A DNA stretch of 64,000 nt from an uncultured Eggerthellaceae bacterium (lineage in GTDB: Bacteria > Actinomycetota > Coriobacteriia > Coriobacteriales > Eggerthellaceae): contig CAJUQK010000008.1 of the NCBI GenBank assembly GCA_910588205.1, positions 13,631 to 77,630 on the forward strand, read 5' to 3'. The translations under genes were made by a program, and so were the position numbers. The first letter of the stretch is position 1. Every line of letters begins with the position of its first letter. Of this stretch, positions 29,048-38,331 are shown piece by piece. The notes beneath the pieces are model-generated. The model was not told where the DNA came from, ran no database searches, and worked only from the letters and a program-made list of their open reading frames with translations.

Positions 29048-29701
29048 CTAGATGTTGTCGATAGGGCGGCCCTGGGGTTTGACCACTTCCACCAAAGGAG
29101 AGCCTTCCCGCTCCAACGCCTGGATCTGCTCGTAGGTGAGGCCCTTGTTCTCGAACACGCGGTCCTTCAGGCGCTGGATCCAAGTGTTGCCGCGCACGTC
29201 CTCCCCTTCGGAAAGACCCTTCCATTCCTCTTTGATGCCGATGGCCACAAGGGCGATGACCGCTACCCGGAGCTTCGTCAGATCAGGCACATGGATCTCG
29301 AAGCACTCACCCTTGTCCCGGAACAGGCGTGTTTTCACATGCACATCCTTCTTGTTATAGGACGTGCGCGTCTCGGTCACGAAATCGAAAGGTGGGTTGG
29401 AGAACGACCCGTACAGATCCCACAGCATCCCTTCGATGTAGTAATGCTTGTTGATGACGTAAGGATGCAGGATGTATTCATAGCGCTCGAAGCGCAGGTA
29501 GTAGTTGAGGCAGCGATTGTCCGGCCGAATGGCCGCATTCTCACCGCCCATACGCCCGATGACGGAGATGTTCTGCTTCTCTGCCGTCCACCCCTTCTTG
29601 TTCTCGAAGCGGTAGAACAGGTCACCATCCTCATACCAAGTGTCGAAATCCTCGTGGCGTGCGATGGCATCCCGCTGCAGATAGACCTTGTTGAACTTCA
29701 T
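29048..29701 (-). CDS. LURP-one/tubby-C-like domain protein (tentative)
   Basis: 217 residues from ATG 29701, chosen for GAGGAG 5 bases upstream; the open frame is longer but lacks support. No signal peptide or membrane segment. The pattern YIEGMLWDLYGSF, then KDVHVKTRLF and RVAVIALVAIGIKEEWKG resembles the beta-barrel with a hydrophobic central helix seen in LURP-one/scramblase-like proteins, but this is recognition by eye. Function unknown. It lies upstream of the secreted lysozyme-like gene, in the same direction. Confidence 0.72.
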   Translation of the reverse strand: MKFNKVYLQRDAIARHEDFDTWYEDGDLFYRFENKKGWTAEKQNISVIGRMGGENAAIRPDNRCLNYYLRFERYEYILHPYVINKHYYIEGMLWDLYGSFSNPPFDFVTETRTSYNKKDVHVKTRLFRDKGECFEIHVPDLTKLRVAVIALVAIGIKEEWKGLSEGEDVRGNTWIQRLKDRVFENKGLTYEQIQALEREGSPLVEVVKPQGRPIDNI

Positions 29702-29862
29702 GAAGCTCCTCACGTTTTGATGGGCTGGGAACATGATACCGTGAATCCACGTGCTCGGGTCTCCGTAGTGCAGAACTTCGGCTCTGCCCTGACCGACTAC
29801 CCCCTCAGCTGTCCCCCTCATGTACAATGAGCGAACACGAAACAGCCGAGTGAAAGGCCATC

Positions 29863-30639
29863 ATGCCAAAGCAGACCTACACCCTCACTTCCTATGATCC
29901 CGTCTATGCCGTGTGCCCTGAGGTGCGCATCCCCGAAGAGCTCATCCAGCAGCAAGCCCTGCGTTGGTTGGAACTCCATTGCGCGAAGCCGGGCCAGCAA
30001 GCCAAGCTCACTGATGCCTGGGTGGCCAGCAATACCGATGACTTCAACTCCGTGGAGGAACTGCTGATCTTCATCCGTTACAACATGTACAAGGACAATC
30101 GCGAAGCCCAGGAGCTCTCTGACCAGGATTACATCTGTGCCGAACTGGCCACGCGCTTGGTGGAGGAGCTTCCGGCTGACTTGGTGGAAGAATCCATCTA
30201 CGCCGCCAACATGCGCCTGGAAGACATGGTCAACCGCTCCGGCATGTCCATGCAGGATTTCTGCAAGCAGCACAACATGTCCCTGGATCAACTCTATCAG
30301 AACACCGAGACCCGCGCCATCCAAAGCCTGAAGGAAGACTCAGCTCTGGATGCCTGGGCAAGCCACGCTGCTTACACACTGGAACCGGAAGACTTCTACG
30401 CCGTCATCCCTGGCGAGAACATCCAGGACAAGGCTGAGAAGCGCCGCCAGATCGAATTGGACGGCCGTCTTCCCCAAATGGAGGAATACGCCCTCAAGAC
30501 CAAGGCGCTCAAAGAGGTCATGCAGAACGCCATGATCAAGCGGAACGAGACCGATCCTGAGTGGGTACGCTACGGCGATACCAGCCAAGAGGTGACCAAT
30601 GCCGCCAACCAATTCCCGGATAACTTCATCGCCCTCTAG
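29863..30639 (+). CDS. Stand-alone trigger-factor C-domain-like (SurA-like) chaperone
   Basis: 258 residues, predicted all-helical, no signal peptide. Residues about 95-190 (ELPADLVEESIYAANMRLED, then FCKQHNMSLDQLYQ and AIQSLKEDSALDAWA) match the substrate-cradling C-terminal domain of trigger factor, including the alternating helix pattern. The ribosome-binding GFRxGKxP tail and the FKBP domain are both absent. True trigger factor lies 0.6-1.9 kb away on the opposite strand. AAAGG precedes the start. A cytosolic holdase role is inferred. Confidence 0.7.
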   Translation: MPKQTYTLTSYDPVYAVCPEVRIPEELIQQQALRWLELHCAKPGQQAKLTDAWVASNTDDFNSVEELLIFIRYNMYKDNREAQELSDQDYICAELATRLVEELPADLVEESIYAANMRLEDMVNRSGMSMQDFCKQHNMSLDQLYQNTETRAIQSLKEDSALDAWASHAAYTLEPEDFYAVIPGENIQDKAEKRRQIELDGRLPQMEEYALKTKALKEVMQNAMIKRNETDPEWVRYGDTSQEVTNAANQFPDNFIAL

Positions 30640-30662
30640 GGCAACCTCGGGTGATCCTATGA

Positions 30663-30686
30663 AAAGGGCCGCTTCCGCGGCCCTTT
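30663..30686. terminator. Bidirectional terminator
   Basis: AAAGGGCCGC-TTCC-GCGGCCCTTT gives a 10-bp perfect stem with flanking A and T runs, between convergent genes (30639 and 30690). Confidence 0.85.
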
Positions 30687-30689
30687 CTC

Positions 30690-31208
30690 TTATCTGAAGT
30701 CGTCTGCTTGATCCCCACCGAGAAGCTTCTGCTGCTCCTTTAAGTGCCGCGCCTTCTCGGCGGCGGAAACGAAGTTCTCCGGCGGCTCTTCTATCTCCAG
30801 GATCTCCACTTCGAAGGTAAGATCCTTCCCGGCCAGAGGGTGGTTCATGTCGAATACAGCCACACCATTTTCTACGGCGGTCACCGTAACAGGCATGGGC
30901 ACCCCGTCCTCCGAAGAAGACATCCAAACGCGCTGACCTACCTTCACATTGCCCCGCGGCACCTGCTCCATGGGGATGCGCTGAACGAAATCGTCCAGAT
31001 ATTCGCCGTAGGCCTTGTACTGGTCCACCGTGAAGGTGTGCTTCTCGCCCACCTCGTTCATCTTGAGGATCTCCTCCTCGAAGCCATCGATGGCCATATC
31101 CATGCCCGTCTGGAACTTCATGGGATGGTCTTTGTCAGCGTGGCCGAACTCTTCGCCGTTATCCGTGGTTCCCACATAGGTGAGAGTGACTGTTGATCCA
31201 AGCTCCAT
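30690..31208 (-). CDS. FKBP-type peptidyl-prolyl isomerase, SlyD-like
   Basis: 172 residues. FKBP half with VTLTYVGTTDNGEEFGHAD and an inserted flap domain containing DFVQRIPMEQVPRGNVKVGQ, then FDMNHPLAGKDLTFEVEILE, the SlyD signature for the closing strand. There is no histidine-rich metal tail. It acts in the cytoplasm as a prolyl isomerase and chaperone. It lies 12 bases after trigger factor, so the two folding catalysts are co-expressed. Confidence 0.93.
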   Translation of the reverse strand: MELGSTVTLTYVGTTDNGEEFGHADKDHPMKFQTGMDMAIDGFEEEILKMNEVGEKHTFTVDQYKAYGEYLDDFVQRIPMEQVPRGNVKVGQRVWMSSSEDGVPMPVTVTAVENGVAVFDMNHPLAGKDLTFEVEILEIEEPPENFVSAAEKARHLKEQQKLLGGDQADDFR

Positions 31209-31220
31209 CGGATGTCCTTT

Positions 31221-32522
31221 CTATTCCTCTATCTCAACTTGAGCGTTATCCACGAGCCATTGGGTGGCCTTGCGCTGCCGAGCCATCTTGCGCAGATTCG
31301 ACAAACGATTGGCCTCCTTCCAAGACTCCAGCTTCGCTTGCGCATCCTCTTCTTCTGCGAAGAGGGCTGCGATGTCTTCGTCAGTGACCTCCATCTTCTC
31401 GTGGGCGAAGATGGCATCAAGGGTACGATCGATAGCAGCGCGACGCTGGGCCTCACGACTGATATCCTCTTTCATCTGCTCGCCCTGAACGCTGTTCTGG
31501 AGCATCCATTGCTGCAGATCCATGCCCTGCTCTTGCAGGCTTTCCATGAACTCCCGACCCACATCCTGACGGATGAAATCCACATAGTAGGTGGGCACGT
31601 CTTCTGTCAGACGCTCCAAGGCGGCCTCAACGGCTCGGTCCAGCTTCAAGTGGGGAAGCTGCTCGGCCTTCTGCATCTCGATGTTGCGACGCATCTGCTT
31701 GTGCATGTCCTCAACGTCCATGCACCCCACCTTCACAGCCAGTTCGTCATCTATCTCTGGCAAGACCATCTTCCGGAAGCCGCAGACTTCGACCTGAGCA
31801 TGCAGCTCACCGTCACCGAAGTCGGAGCTGCCCTTCTCGTCCTTAGCTTCGAAATCGAACTCGATGAGGTCTCCCACCTTGGTGCCGATAAGGTTATCAT
31901 CGAAGCTCTCCGGCATGGTGCCAGCCCCCAGGCCCACCATACGGGTGACATTGTTCATGCCGTTGATCAACTTGCCATGGTTCGTCACCGTCAGGCGGGT
32001 GTCCACGTAATCACCCATTTGAGCCACGTGGTCCTCGTCGGTGATCTTGTCCAGCCGGTGATAGTAGTCTTGGATGTCAGCCAGAGCCTGCTGGACATCG
32101 GCTTCGGTGGCCTCCTCGGGCGGCAGCGTGATCTGCACCGGGTCGTAGGAGGAGAGCTGCATCTCCGGAGCCACCGCACCGGACACGGTGAAGGTGAACG
32201 GCTTACCCTCTTCGAGCATGGCATCCACATTGAATTGGGGTTCGTTGATGAAGATGATATCCGCGCTGTCGATAGCGGCGAAGGCGCTATCGTTGATGAG
32301 CTTCTCTGCCACGCCACCCATGGCGTTCTCGTGGCCGCCCACACCCTGCTCGAGTACCTCTTTCGGGGCCTTGCCTTTGCGGAAACCGGGCACCTCGCGC
32401 TGGTTCAGCTCTTTGAAGAATGCCTTGGCCGCAGCATCCACTTCCTCAGCAGAAGCGATCAAGGTGAGCACGACTTCCCGCGTGGAACCATCCTCTTCGA
32501 AGGATCTTTCTTTGACTTTCAC
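31221..32522 (-). CDS. tig: Trigger factor
   Basis: 433 residues from GTG 32522. N-terminal ribosome-binding domain with GFRKGKAPKEVL (the GFRxGKxP ribosome contact), a central FKBP-like domain (about 150-240), and a helical C-domain (about 245-433). It binds nascent chains at the ribosome exit and isomerises prolines. GTG 32522 is preferred over ATG 32540 because GGGAGA sits 4-5 bases before it and the family N-terminus begins there (MKVKERSFEEDG). TACAAT at 32556-32561 is a plausible -10. FKBP follows. Confidence 0.94.
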   Translation of the reverse strand: MKVKERSFEEDGSTREVVLTLIASAEEVDAAAKAFFKELNQREVPGFRKGKAPKEVLEQGVGGHENAMGGVAEKLINDSAFAAIDSADIIFINEPQFNVDAMLEEGKPFTFTVSGAVAPEMQLSSYDPVQITLPPEEATEADVQQALADIQDYYHRLDKITDEDHVAQMGDYVDTRLTVTNHGKLINGMNNVTRMVGLGAGTMPESFDDNLIGTKVGDLIEFDFEAKDEKGSSDFGDGELHAQVEVCGFRKMVLPEIDDELAVKVGCMDVEDMHKQMRRNIEMQKAEQLPHLKLDRAVEAALERLTEDVPTYYVDFIRQDVGREFMESLQEQGMDLQQWMLQNSVQGEQMKEDISREAQRRAAIDRTLDAIFAHEKMEVTDEDIAALFAEEEDAQAKLESWKEANRLSNLRKMARQRKATQWLVDNAQVEIEE

Positions 32523-32666
32523 GTATCTCCCTACCTTCATTTTGATAGTGGTAGCATTGTAGCTCACAAGCCCTTCAGAACCGATAGAACTGCGGGGCGG
32601 ATTGGCTCTGCGCAACCAGCCCCACGAAGGAATCAGCATCACATTTCCATAAGGCCCGATCCTCGT

Positions 32667-32692
32667 AGGAGGTCGATCATGATCGACCTCCT
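32667..32692. repeat. 26-bp perfect palindrome, long member of the CGTAGG-type repeat family
   Basis: Two 13-bp arms beginning AGGAGGTCGATCA with no spacer, preceded by CTCGT. It shares the GTAGG-TCGA core with the palindromes at 41553, 61862 and 63918. Confidence 0.7.
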
Positions 32693-32784
32693 TGCAACGA
32701 CCAATCCGATGCGGCACAAAGCCGACGGTCGACCCCAATATGGCACTGGAGATGAACGTACGAACAGATAATGTGTTCCGTTCG

Positions 32785-32834
32785 CATTTGCGATGCGCGG
32801 AGACCGAGCGCAACATATTCATTGCGGCACTTGC
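32785..32834. repeat. Degenerate copy of the ATGTTGCGCG composite repeat
   Basis: CGATGCGCGGAGACC then GAGCGCAACATATTCATTGC and GGCACTTGCC; the tail is nearly identical to those at 41438-41464 and 63781-63810. Confidence 0.6.
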
Positions 32835-33164
32835 CTGGTTGTCTGGCGTATCGGTTCGGCCCGCATACATCACAACCTCCTGAGATCTCGCAGCCACGAA
32901 GCAAGGCATCCATGAGCCATGATCTGTCGCTACGGAAGCAGCAGCCTTAAGCTAGACGGCGAAGGAGGCCCACAGATATGTCGTCTTCGTGCGCCGCGCA
33001 CATATAGATGTCAAGACCGAACGCCCCTCACGGGGCGAACGTGCAGAAGAATCGTAAAAGACACGCGAAGTGAACGCTGCGGAGCTTCTGAACGGAGCCT
33101 GCCACTTACGACCAATGCCTACGCGTCGAAGTGCAGCATACCTGCGTTGCCGCCCGGCCGTGCA

Positions 33165-33791
33165 TCACGCACAACTTGAGTTATCGCGCGTTCCAACTGC
33201 TCGAAGGAGCAAAGCTTCTGCCAGTGCTAGCAAATGGTCGTAGTAGCCACCGGGAACAGCATCATGTACCTTACCATGAAAGGTACTCACCCATGCCGCT
33301 GGATGCTCGCACATGAAGGCGCATACCACCTCACCATCCATCTGCCCGGCGCCCACCCGCCGGCACATCTCAGAGAGCGTCAAAAGCTCGATACCCATAT
33401 GATCAGCATACTGATTGTTCTCATTGCTCACCACGAGGCCCATGTCGCGCAAGATGCCCTGCATGGCGAATGTGGGCTGACCGAATCCAACGGTCACGCC
33501 CTCTTCCCGATTCACGGTCTCCCAAGGAGGAGCTGCCGGGGAAGGCGGCCCTACGAAGAGATGCGTGAACTCAACCGAGACACCCTGTATCGCCTGGCCC
33601 TCATCTAACACTGAAGCCTTCTTGGCCCACTGGATGAGAGCCTCCTTCGCTTGGAGTATGACAGGATCATCAAAGTGAGGGAATGCCGACCAAAAGGCAG
33701 GGTCAAGACCTACGGTCTCTGTTTGCGACATCGGCTTGAGGAGGGAATTGCCGATGAATGCACACGCATTCGCATAGCTTTCGTAGTCCAT
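33165..33791 (-). CDS. TorD/DmsD-type molybdoenzyme assembly chaperone
   Basis: 208 residues, all-helical. The hallmark EFTHLFVGPPSPAAPPWETV lies at about residues 73-92 and matches the E(Y/F)xxLFxGP...APPWES motif that binds the Tat signal. It keeps the DmsA-like apoenzyme unfolded until cofactor insertion. It lies 63 bases after the membrane subunit in the same operon. A small hairpin covers part of its ribosome binding site. Confidence 0.9.
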   Translation of the reverse strand: MDYESYANACAFIGNSLLKPMSQTETVGLDPAFWSAFPHFDDPVILQAKEALIQWAKKASVLDEGQAIQGVSVEFTHLFVGPPSPAAPPWETVNREEGVTVGFGQPTFAMQGILRDMGLVVSNENNQYADHMGIELLTLSEMCRRVGAGQMDGEVVCAFMCEHPAAWVSTFHGKVHDAVPGGYYDHLLALAEALLLRAVGTRDNSSCA

Positions 33792-33800
33792 GACCCCATC

Positions 33801-33817
33801 CTTTCGATCATCGAAAG
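33801..33817 (-). promoter_or_regulatory. Palindrome overlapping the torD translation start region
   Basis: CTTTCGAT-C-ATCGAAAG is a perfect 17-base palindrome ending 9 bases before the torD ATG. In RNA the stem CUUUCG/CGAAAG covers AAAGG of the ribosome binding site, so it could damp torD translation relative to dmsABC. Confidence 0.35.
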
Positions 33818-33854
33818 AAGACGATAAACTGCGTCCTCGTTATCTCCGTTAGCC

Positions 33855-35057
33855 TCAAGCTGTGGCAGACGCAGACTGCTCCGTTGCCATTGCGCTCTTG
33901 CCGGTACCGATCAGCCAATCGGTCAGCGCCATGAAGGCCAAGAACCCTAAAGAGAGCACGCCTAGCACGACGAAGATCTCAATGGCTGTGGGTGCATAGG
34001 AGCTGATCACGGCAAAGGAGCTGACACCCTGCGCATGCTCTGCCACGCTTGATCCAGAGATGAGGCCCGGGGCACCATAGACATCCGGCGTGATGAATGA
34101 CGTGAAGAGGAGCCATATGCGCTTGAAGAAGACACCCAGCACGATGAGACCACTGGCCACGCAGACCAGGATGCTGTTCTGGCGGTTCTTCGCAAACACC
34201 AAGATGCAGAACGGCAACACGAGTCCGCAGAGGATCTCTATCCAGAAGAAGGGTGCCGTAGGACCAACAGTCAGCTCGGACAAGATGAGGGTACCTGCTT
34301 CTGTGCCTGGATAGGCAGTGGTCAGCAGCTCGCAGCCGATGAAGAACGCATCCACGGCAACGCAGGTAGCCAAAAGACCAGCCAGCGAGGCGATGAGGTC
34401 TTGAGAGACCTCGAAGATGCCCTTGCGGCGCAGCCCCGTCAATGCCAAGAGGAGCAATGCTAAGCCAGAATCCAGAGCAGACGCGACGAAGATGGGCGCC
34501 AGAATAGCTGTGTACCAACCTTCCTTCGCATTCTCTAGACCGAAGATCCAAGCGGTCACGCTGTGCACGAGAATGGCCACGGGAAGCGCAAAGCGGGACA
34601 CGATGCTCACGGCATGGTCATTGTCCTTGCGCATGAAGTACAGGTAGAAGATATTGATCACCAGATAGCAGGTGATCACGCAGATATCCCAGATCAAAGG
34701 TGACGTGGGGTTGGGACCCGTGAGAATACGCCAGACCCGATACAAGCCACCAAGGTCTATCAGCACGAACATTCCTGCAATGCAGATGCACACCGTTGAC
34801 AAAATGACAGCGGGCATAGCCACCTGCTTGAACTTCTTGATATGGAAGATACTGGCCGAAGAGGCCACGATGAGACCGCCCGCTGAGAGCCCCACGAAGA
34901 ACATGAAGCAGGTGATGTATAGACCCCATGAGGTTCCGTTGTTCATGCCCGTCATGGCAAGACCACCAACGAGCTGAGCGATATAGCAGCCAACGCCGAC
35001 GACCACGAGCACCGCAAGAACTCCGGTCAACGCTTTGTTTCGTTTGAGCAATTCCAT
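33855..35057 (-). CDS. NrfD/PsrC-type membrane anchor subunit of the DMSO-reductase-family enzyme
   Basis: 400 residues from ATG 35057, about ten membrane helices. Motifs SWGLYITCFMFFVGLSAGGL and GLYRVWRILTGPNPTSP place it in the NrfD/PsrC family, which passes menaquinol electrons to the iron-sulphur subunit. It directly follows dmsB; two earlier in-frame starts overlap the intergenic join. There is no heme-binding histidine pattern, as usual for the family. Confidence 0.9.
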   Translation of the reverse strand: MELLKRNKALTGVLAVLVVVGVGCYIAQLVGGLAMTGMNNGTSWGLYITCFMFFVGLSAGGLIVASSASIFHIKKFKQVAMPAVILSTVCICIAGMFVLIDLGGLYRVWRILTGPNPTSPLIWDICVITCYLVINIFYLYFMRKDNDHAVSIVSRFALPVAILVHSVTAWIFGLENAKEGWYTAILAPIFVASALDSGLALLLLALTGLRRKGIFEVSQDLIASLAGLLATCVAVDAFFIGCELLTTAYPGTEAGTLILSELTVGPTAPFFWIEILCGLVLPFCILVFAKNRQNSILVCVASGLIVLGVFFKRIWLLFTSFITPDVYGAPGLISGSSVAEHAQGVSSFAVISSYAPTAIEIFVVLGVLSLGFLAFMALTDWLIGTGKSAMATEQSASATA

Positions 35058-35066
35058 GATCATCAC

Positions 35067-35684
35067 CTATTCGAAATAGTGAACGGAAGGTTGCGTGCCC
35101 ATCTCTTCCAAGAGGGCGGTAGCGTGCTTGTCTCGAACAAGCTTCGCCACATCGCTTTCGGGATCATCAAGATCTCCATAGAAGCGGGCGTGGCCGGGGC
35201 AGCAGATGACGCACATGGGCTTTTCGCCGTCGTCAGTGCGCTCCTTGCAGAGCGTGCACTTCTCCACGACGCCCTTCGGCCGTACGGGCACGCGAGCGTC
35301 CCCATAGTTCGCCTGAGTCAGCCGCTCTGGCTCACTCCAATTGAAAACGCGTGCATTGTAAGGACATGCCGCCATGCACATGCGGCAGCCGATGCACTTG
35401 TCGTAGTCGATCTCGACACGCCCTTTATCATCCTTGTACGTGGCACCCGTAGGACAGACGCGCTGACATGCAGCGTTCTGGCAATGCTGACATGCCACGG
35501 GCAGATAGGTGCGCGTGAGGTTGGGGTAGGTTCCCTGTGCACCATCGGTTACATCGCACCCTTCCGTGAGCACGCGATTCCACATGAGGCCTTCAGGGAT
35601 ATTGTTCTGCATCTTGCAAGACAACGCGCAGGTGTGGCAGCCGACGCAGCGATCTTTGCTGATGACGATTGCAAGCCTTGTCAT
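35067..35684 (-). CDS. DmsB-like four-cluster iron-sulphur subunit
   Basis: 205 residues with four cysteine clusters: CVGCHTCALSC, CQHCQNAACQRVC, CIGCRMCMAAC and CTLCKERTDDG followed by CVICC. All sixteen ligand positions appear occupied. It wires electrons from the NrfD anchor to the molybdopterin subunit. It is co-operonic with its partners. Contrast with the degenerate paralogous subunit at 49111-49530. Confidence 0.96.
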   Translation of the reverse strand: MTRLAIVISKDRCVGCHTCALSCKMQNNIPEGLMWNRVLTEGCDVTDGAQGTYPNLTRTYLPVACQHCQNAACQRVCPTGATYKDDKGRVEIDYDKCIGCRMCMAACPYNARVFNWSEPERLTQANYGDARVPVRPKGVVEKCTLCKERTDDGEKPMCVICCPGHARFYGDLDDPESDVAKLVRDKHATALLEEMGTQPSVHYFE

Positions 35685-35700
35685 AGCTATCAGCTCCTTT

Positions 35701-38106
35701 CTACGCTTTGCGGATATCGACGAGGGTGTCAGAGAACGGGATCACCGGACCGCACATGAGGCTGTAACCGCGTTCGATGGTGGTACGATTCGTGGTGTCC
35801 TGCACATTGCCGGCCACGGTATAGTCCGCCGTGCCCGCCTCGTAGATACGCACCGAACCAGGTCGGATGGCATCATTGGCATCGCATGGCACCGTGAAGC
35901 TGCCACGTTCGTTGAACACCTCCACGATGTCCCCATTCGCAATGCCCCGCGCCTCTAGATCAGACGGGTTCGCCACCACGGTTGGCTCGTAGTAGAGCTG
36001 CAGCCATTTGGCGTCGTTGTATTGATTGTGGATGCGGAAGCGCGTGCGCGTGTTGGTGAGCTGCAACGGATAGGTGGCGCGCAGCTCTTCGTTGTCGATC
36101 TCTTCGCACGGCTCCCATTGCGGCAACGCCTGGTTGAAGGGAACCATGTTGTCGTAGTAGACCTCCAGACGCTCAGACGGCGTGGTGAACTTGAGATCGT
36201 CGGCCACCGTGCGGATCTCAGAACGATCCGGTGAAGGCCAGACGCCCTGATTCGCAACGATATCGTCCAACTCGAGCGCCGCCACCTGCGGATCGGCGGA
36301 TGTTGCCAACAGAGCCTCCACGCGCTCCGCGCCGGTTTTCGGCAGATAGACATCTTGACCGAAGCGCTTCGCTATCTCGCGCGTGATCCAAAGATCAGTC
36401 TTCGCTTCGAAGAGCGGTTCTATCACCTTCTCTTGAAGGACGAGTTGGCTATAGCCATCAGCTATGTTGCCGATCTCATCGTCGTATTCGAAACGCGACG
36501 TAGCTGGCAGGATATAGTCCGACCACTTGGCGCCCTCGGTGAAATACGGGTCGATGCTGACGATGAGATCCAGCGTATCGGCCCACTGCGTGGTCAGGTT
36601 CATGTCTGCCACATGCTGCGCGATGAAGTCGCCCCAGAAGATGGCGCCGTGACAGTTGTTCTCCTTGACTGGCATGTCATAGAGACTGACCTCAGAATCT
36701 GCTGCAGCCCATGTCTCAGGCACAGGCCACGCTCCCAAAGCCGGAAGCCAGCTGTTGTATTCTGGACCCACATAGACGCCAACGCCTGCGCCGGGTTTGC
36801 CGATGTTGCCCGTAAGCGCTACCAAGAGCGCAGCCGCATGTCCAGAGATATCCGCGTTGGTCATCTTATCGTTGCCGCCCCATCCCAACGCGAGCGATGA
36901 CGGCCCTTCGGCGTATTCCTCTGCCAGGGCTTCGATGCGCTCTTGAGGAATGCCTGTAACCTCTGCGGCCCAGGCGGTGGTATAGGGCTTCTGCGTCTCC
37001 AGCATGAGATCCCATACGGTGTGTGCACCAGCAGCTCCTGGCACCTCCGTCACGCTGAGCGTCGGCGTTGCCGATTGATCGAAGCGAATGGGATTTCCTG
37101 TCACTGGATCCATGACGAAGAACGGGTTGGCAGTCCCCGTCTCCGGCTCTTCAGCCGTTGGATCCTCTGCGTGGTCGCGCATTAGCTTATGCGTGGCATC
37201 ATCCACCAGGAAGGGGAAACTCGTGTGCTGGCGCACGAATGCATCGTCATACAGCTTGTGATCCAAGATATGGCTGACCATGCCCAGGAACAGCGCCGCG
37301 TCCGCACCGGGCGCGATAGGGATCCATTCATCTGACTTGCTGGCCGTGGTGGAATAGTGCGGATCCACCGTGACCATGTGCGCGCCTGCTTCCTTCGCCT
37401 CTACGAAGAGGTAAGCGCTCGGCAGGCTGGATTCGCAATAATTCGTACCCACCGAGAGCACCAGCTTCGAACGCGCCCAATCCCGGGCTTCAGGTGCCGA
37501 CATGGCATAGCCGCCACCAAGCCCGGTGGCAGGATCCAATCCATTGCCCACACCAACGTCGATACCGGTAAAGCCACCGCTCTGAGCTCCCAGCAGAGGA
37601 CCTAAGAACATGGAATCGGCTTCAGCGCATGAGGCCACGAGCAGGGCATCCTTGCCGTACTGCGCCTGGATCTCCTTCACGCGCTCTGCAATGTCATCCA
37701 GAGCCTCATCCCAACTGATGGGCTCGAACTGTCCTGAACCGCGCTCGCCCACGCGCTTGAGCGGCGTCTGCACGCGGCCGTCACCGTAGATATGGGTCAC
37801 CTCTGATATGCCCTTCAGACAGATGGTCCGATACATATCTTCGCCCACATCATTGGGTTGCACCAAGACCAGACGTCCGTCTCGCACCGTGCACTTGAGC
37901 GCACAGCAGCCACCGCAATGCTTTTGATGGTAGGTATAGGCCGTCCGCTCCTCTGGCGCTGCTTGCGCCTTCACAGGCGCCAGCCACCCGTCAACGCTGG
38001 TCATACTGCCAGCGCCGGCAATACCCACAGCCCCAGCAGCAACCGCCGTTCCCTTGAGAAAGCTTCTCCGGGTGAGTCCGCCCTGCGAGCTTATCATTCC
38101 CGTCAT
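35701..38106 (-). CDS. Tat-exported molybdopterin oxidoreductase, DmsA-like catalytic subunit
   Basis: 801 residues from ATG 38106. Twin-arginine signal LTRRSFLKGTAVAAGAVG at about 10-27. [4Fe-4S] motif CGGCCALKC (CX3CX3C, as in DmsA) plus a distal Cys in YRTICLKG. Further motifs: molybdopterin-guanine dinucleotide contacts (WDEALDDIAERV, VTVDPHYSTTASKSDEWIPI) and a C-terminal LTNTRTRFRIHNQYND. It acts outside the membrane as a terminal reductase; the substrate (sulphoxide, N-oxide or a host/dietary compound) cannot be read from the sequence. It is the first gene of A-B-C-torD. Its promoter has paired 12-bp repeats. Confidence 0.94.
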   Translation of the reverse strand: MTGMISSQGGLTRRSFLKGTAVAAGAVGIAGAGSMTSVDGWLAPVKAQAAPEERTAYTYHQKHCGGCCALKCTVRDGRLVLVQPNDVGEDMYRTICLKGISEVTHIYGDGRVQTPLKRVGERGSGQFEPISWDEALDDIAERVKEIQAQYGKDALLVASCAEADSMFLGPLLGAQSGGFTGIDVGVGNGLDPATGLGGGYAMSAPEARDWARSKLVLSVGTNYCESSLPSAYLFVEAKEAGAHMVTVDPHYSTTASKSDEWIPIAPGADAALFLGMVSHILDHKLYDDAFVRQHTSFPFLVDDATHKLMRDHAEDPTAEEPETGTANPFFVMDPVTGNPIRFDQSATPTLSVTEVPGAAGAHTVWDLMLETQKPYTTAWAAEVTGIPQERIEALAEEYAEGPSSLALGWGGNDKMTNADISGHAAALLVALTGNIGKPGAGVGVYVGPEYNSWLPALGAWPVPETWAAADSEVSLYDMPVKENNCHGAIFWGDFIAQHVADMNLTTQWADTLDLIVSIDPYFTEGAKWSDYILPATSRFEYDDEIGNIADGYSQLVLQEKVIEPLFEAKTDLWITREIAKRFGQDVYLPKTGAERVEALLATSADPQVAALELDDIVANQGVWPSPDRSEIRTVADDLKFTTPSERLEVYYDNMVPFNQALPQWEPCEEIDNEELRATYPLQLTNTRTRFRIHNQYNDAKWLQLYYEPTVVANPSDLEARGIANGDIVEVFNERGSFTVPCDANDAIRPGSVRIYEAGTADYTVAGNVQDTTNRTTIERGYSLMCGPVIPFSDTLVDIRKA

Positions 38107-38192
38107 CTCTCCTCCTCTTGCCATGACGCAGCGCGCACCCTTGCGCTGATGCGTCGAAAAAATTATTGAGAGCGGCCGACTCTTTTGAGAAG

Positions 38193-38239
38193 ACTATAGC
38201 GCTTTGTCCTATGACAATCAAGAATAATCCTATGACAAT
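38193..38239 (-). promoter_or_regulatory. dms promoter with two 12-bp direct repeats 21 bp apart
   Basis: On the minus strand TTGATT (38221-38216), a 17-base spacer and TATAGT (38198-38193). ATTGTCATAGGA occurs perfectly twice, at 38239-38228 and 38218-38207, exactly two helical turns apart. The proximal copy overlaps the -35 edge and spacer. This looks like a tandem regulator site. Confidence 0.65.
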
Positions 38240-38295
38240 TTTCAACAGTGCTGCGACGCCAGGTATTTTGGTTTTTATCTGATAATTTTCTATCA

Positions 38296-38301
38296 TATAA
38301 T
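38296..38301 (+). promoter_or_regulatory. -10 of the toxin-antitoxin operon with TCTGAT repeats
   Basis: TATAAT is flanked by TCTGAT repeats at about 38279, 38301 and 38312, 30 bases before the antitoxin ATG. Such repeats are a likely autoregulatory operator. Confidence 0.5.
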
Positions 38302-38331
38302 CTGATCAATATCTGATTGAGAGGAGCTGCA

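Larger units (their letters stand above)
32562..33164. other. Intergenic region with interspersed repeats
   Basis: About 600 bases between tig and torD. It holds a 26-bp perfect palindrome at 32667-32692, then a degenerate copy of the second repeat family near 32785-32840. The remainder (about 32880-33164) shows no recognisable gene, RNA or promoter. Confidence 0.6.

Noticed and set aside
32880..33164. Small open frames upstream of torD
   Set aside because: They lack ribosome binding sites and overlap repeat remnants; no homology could be recognised.
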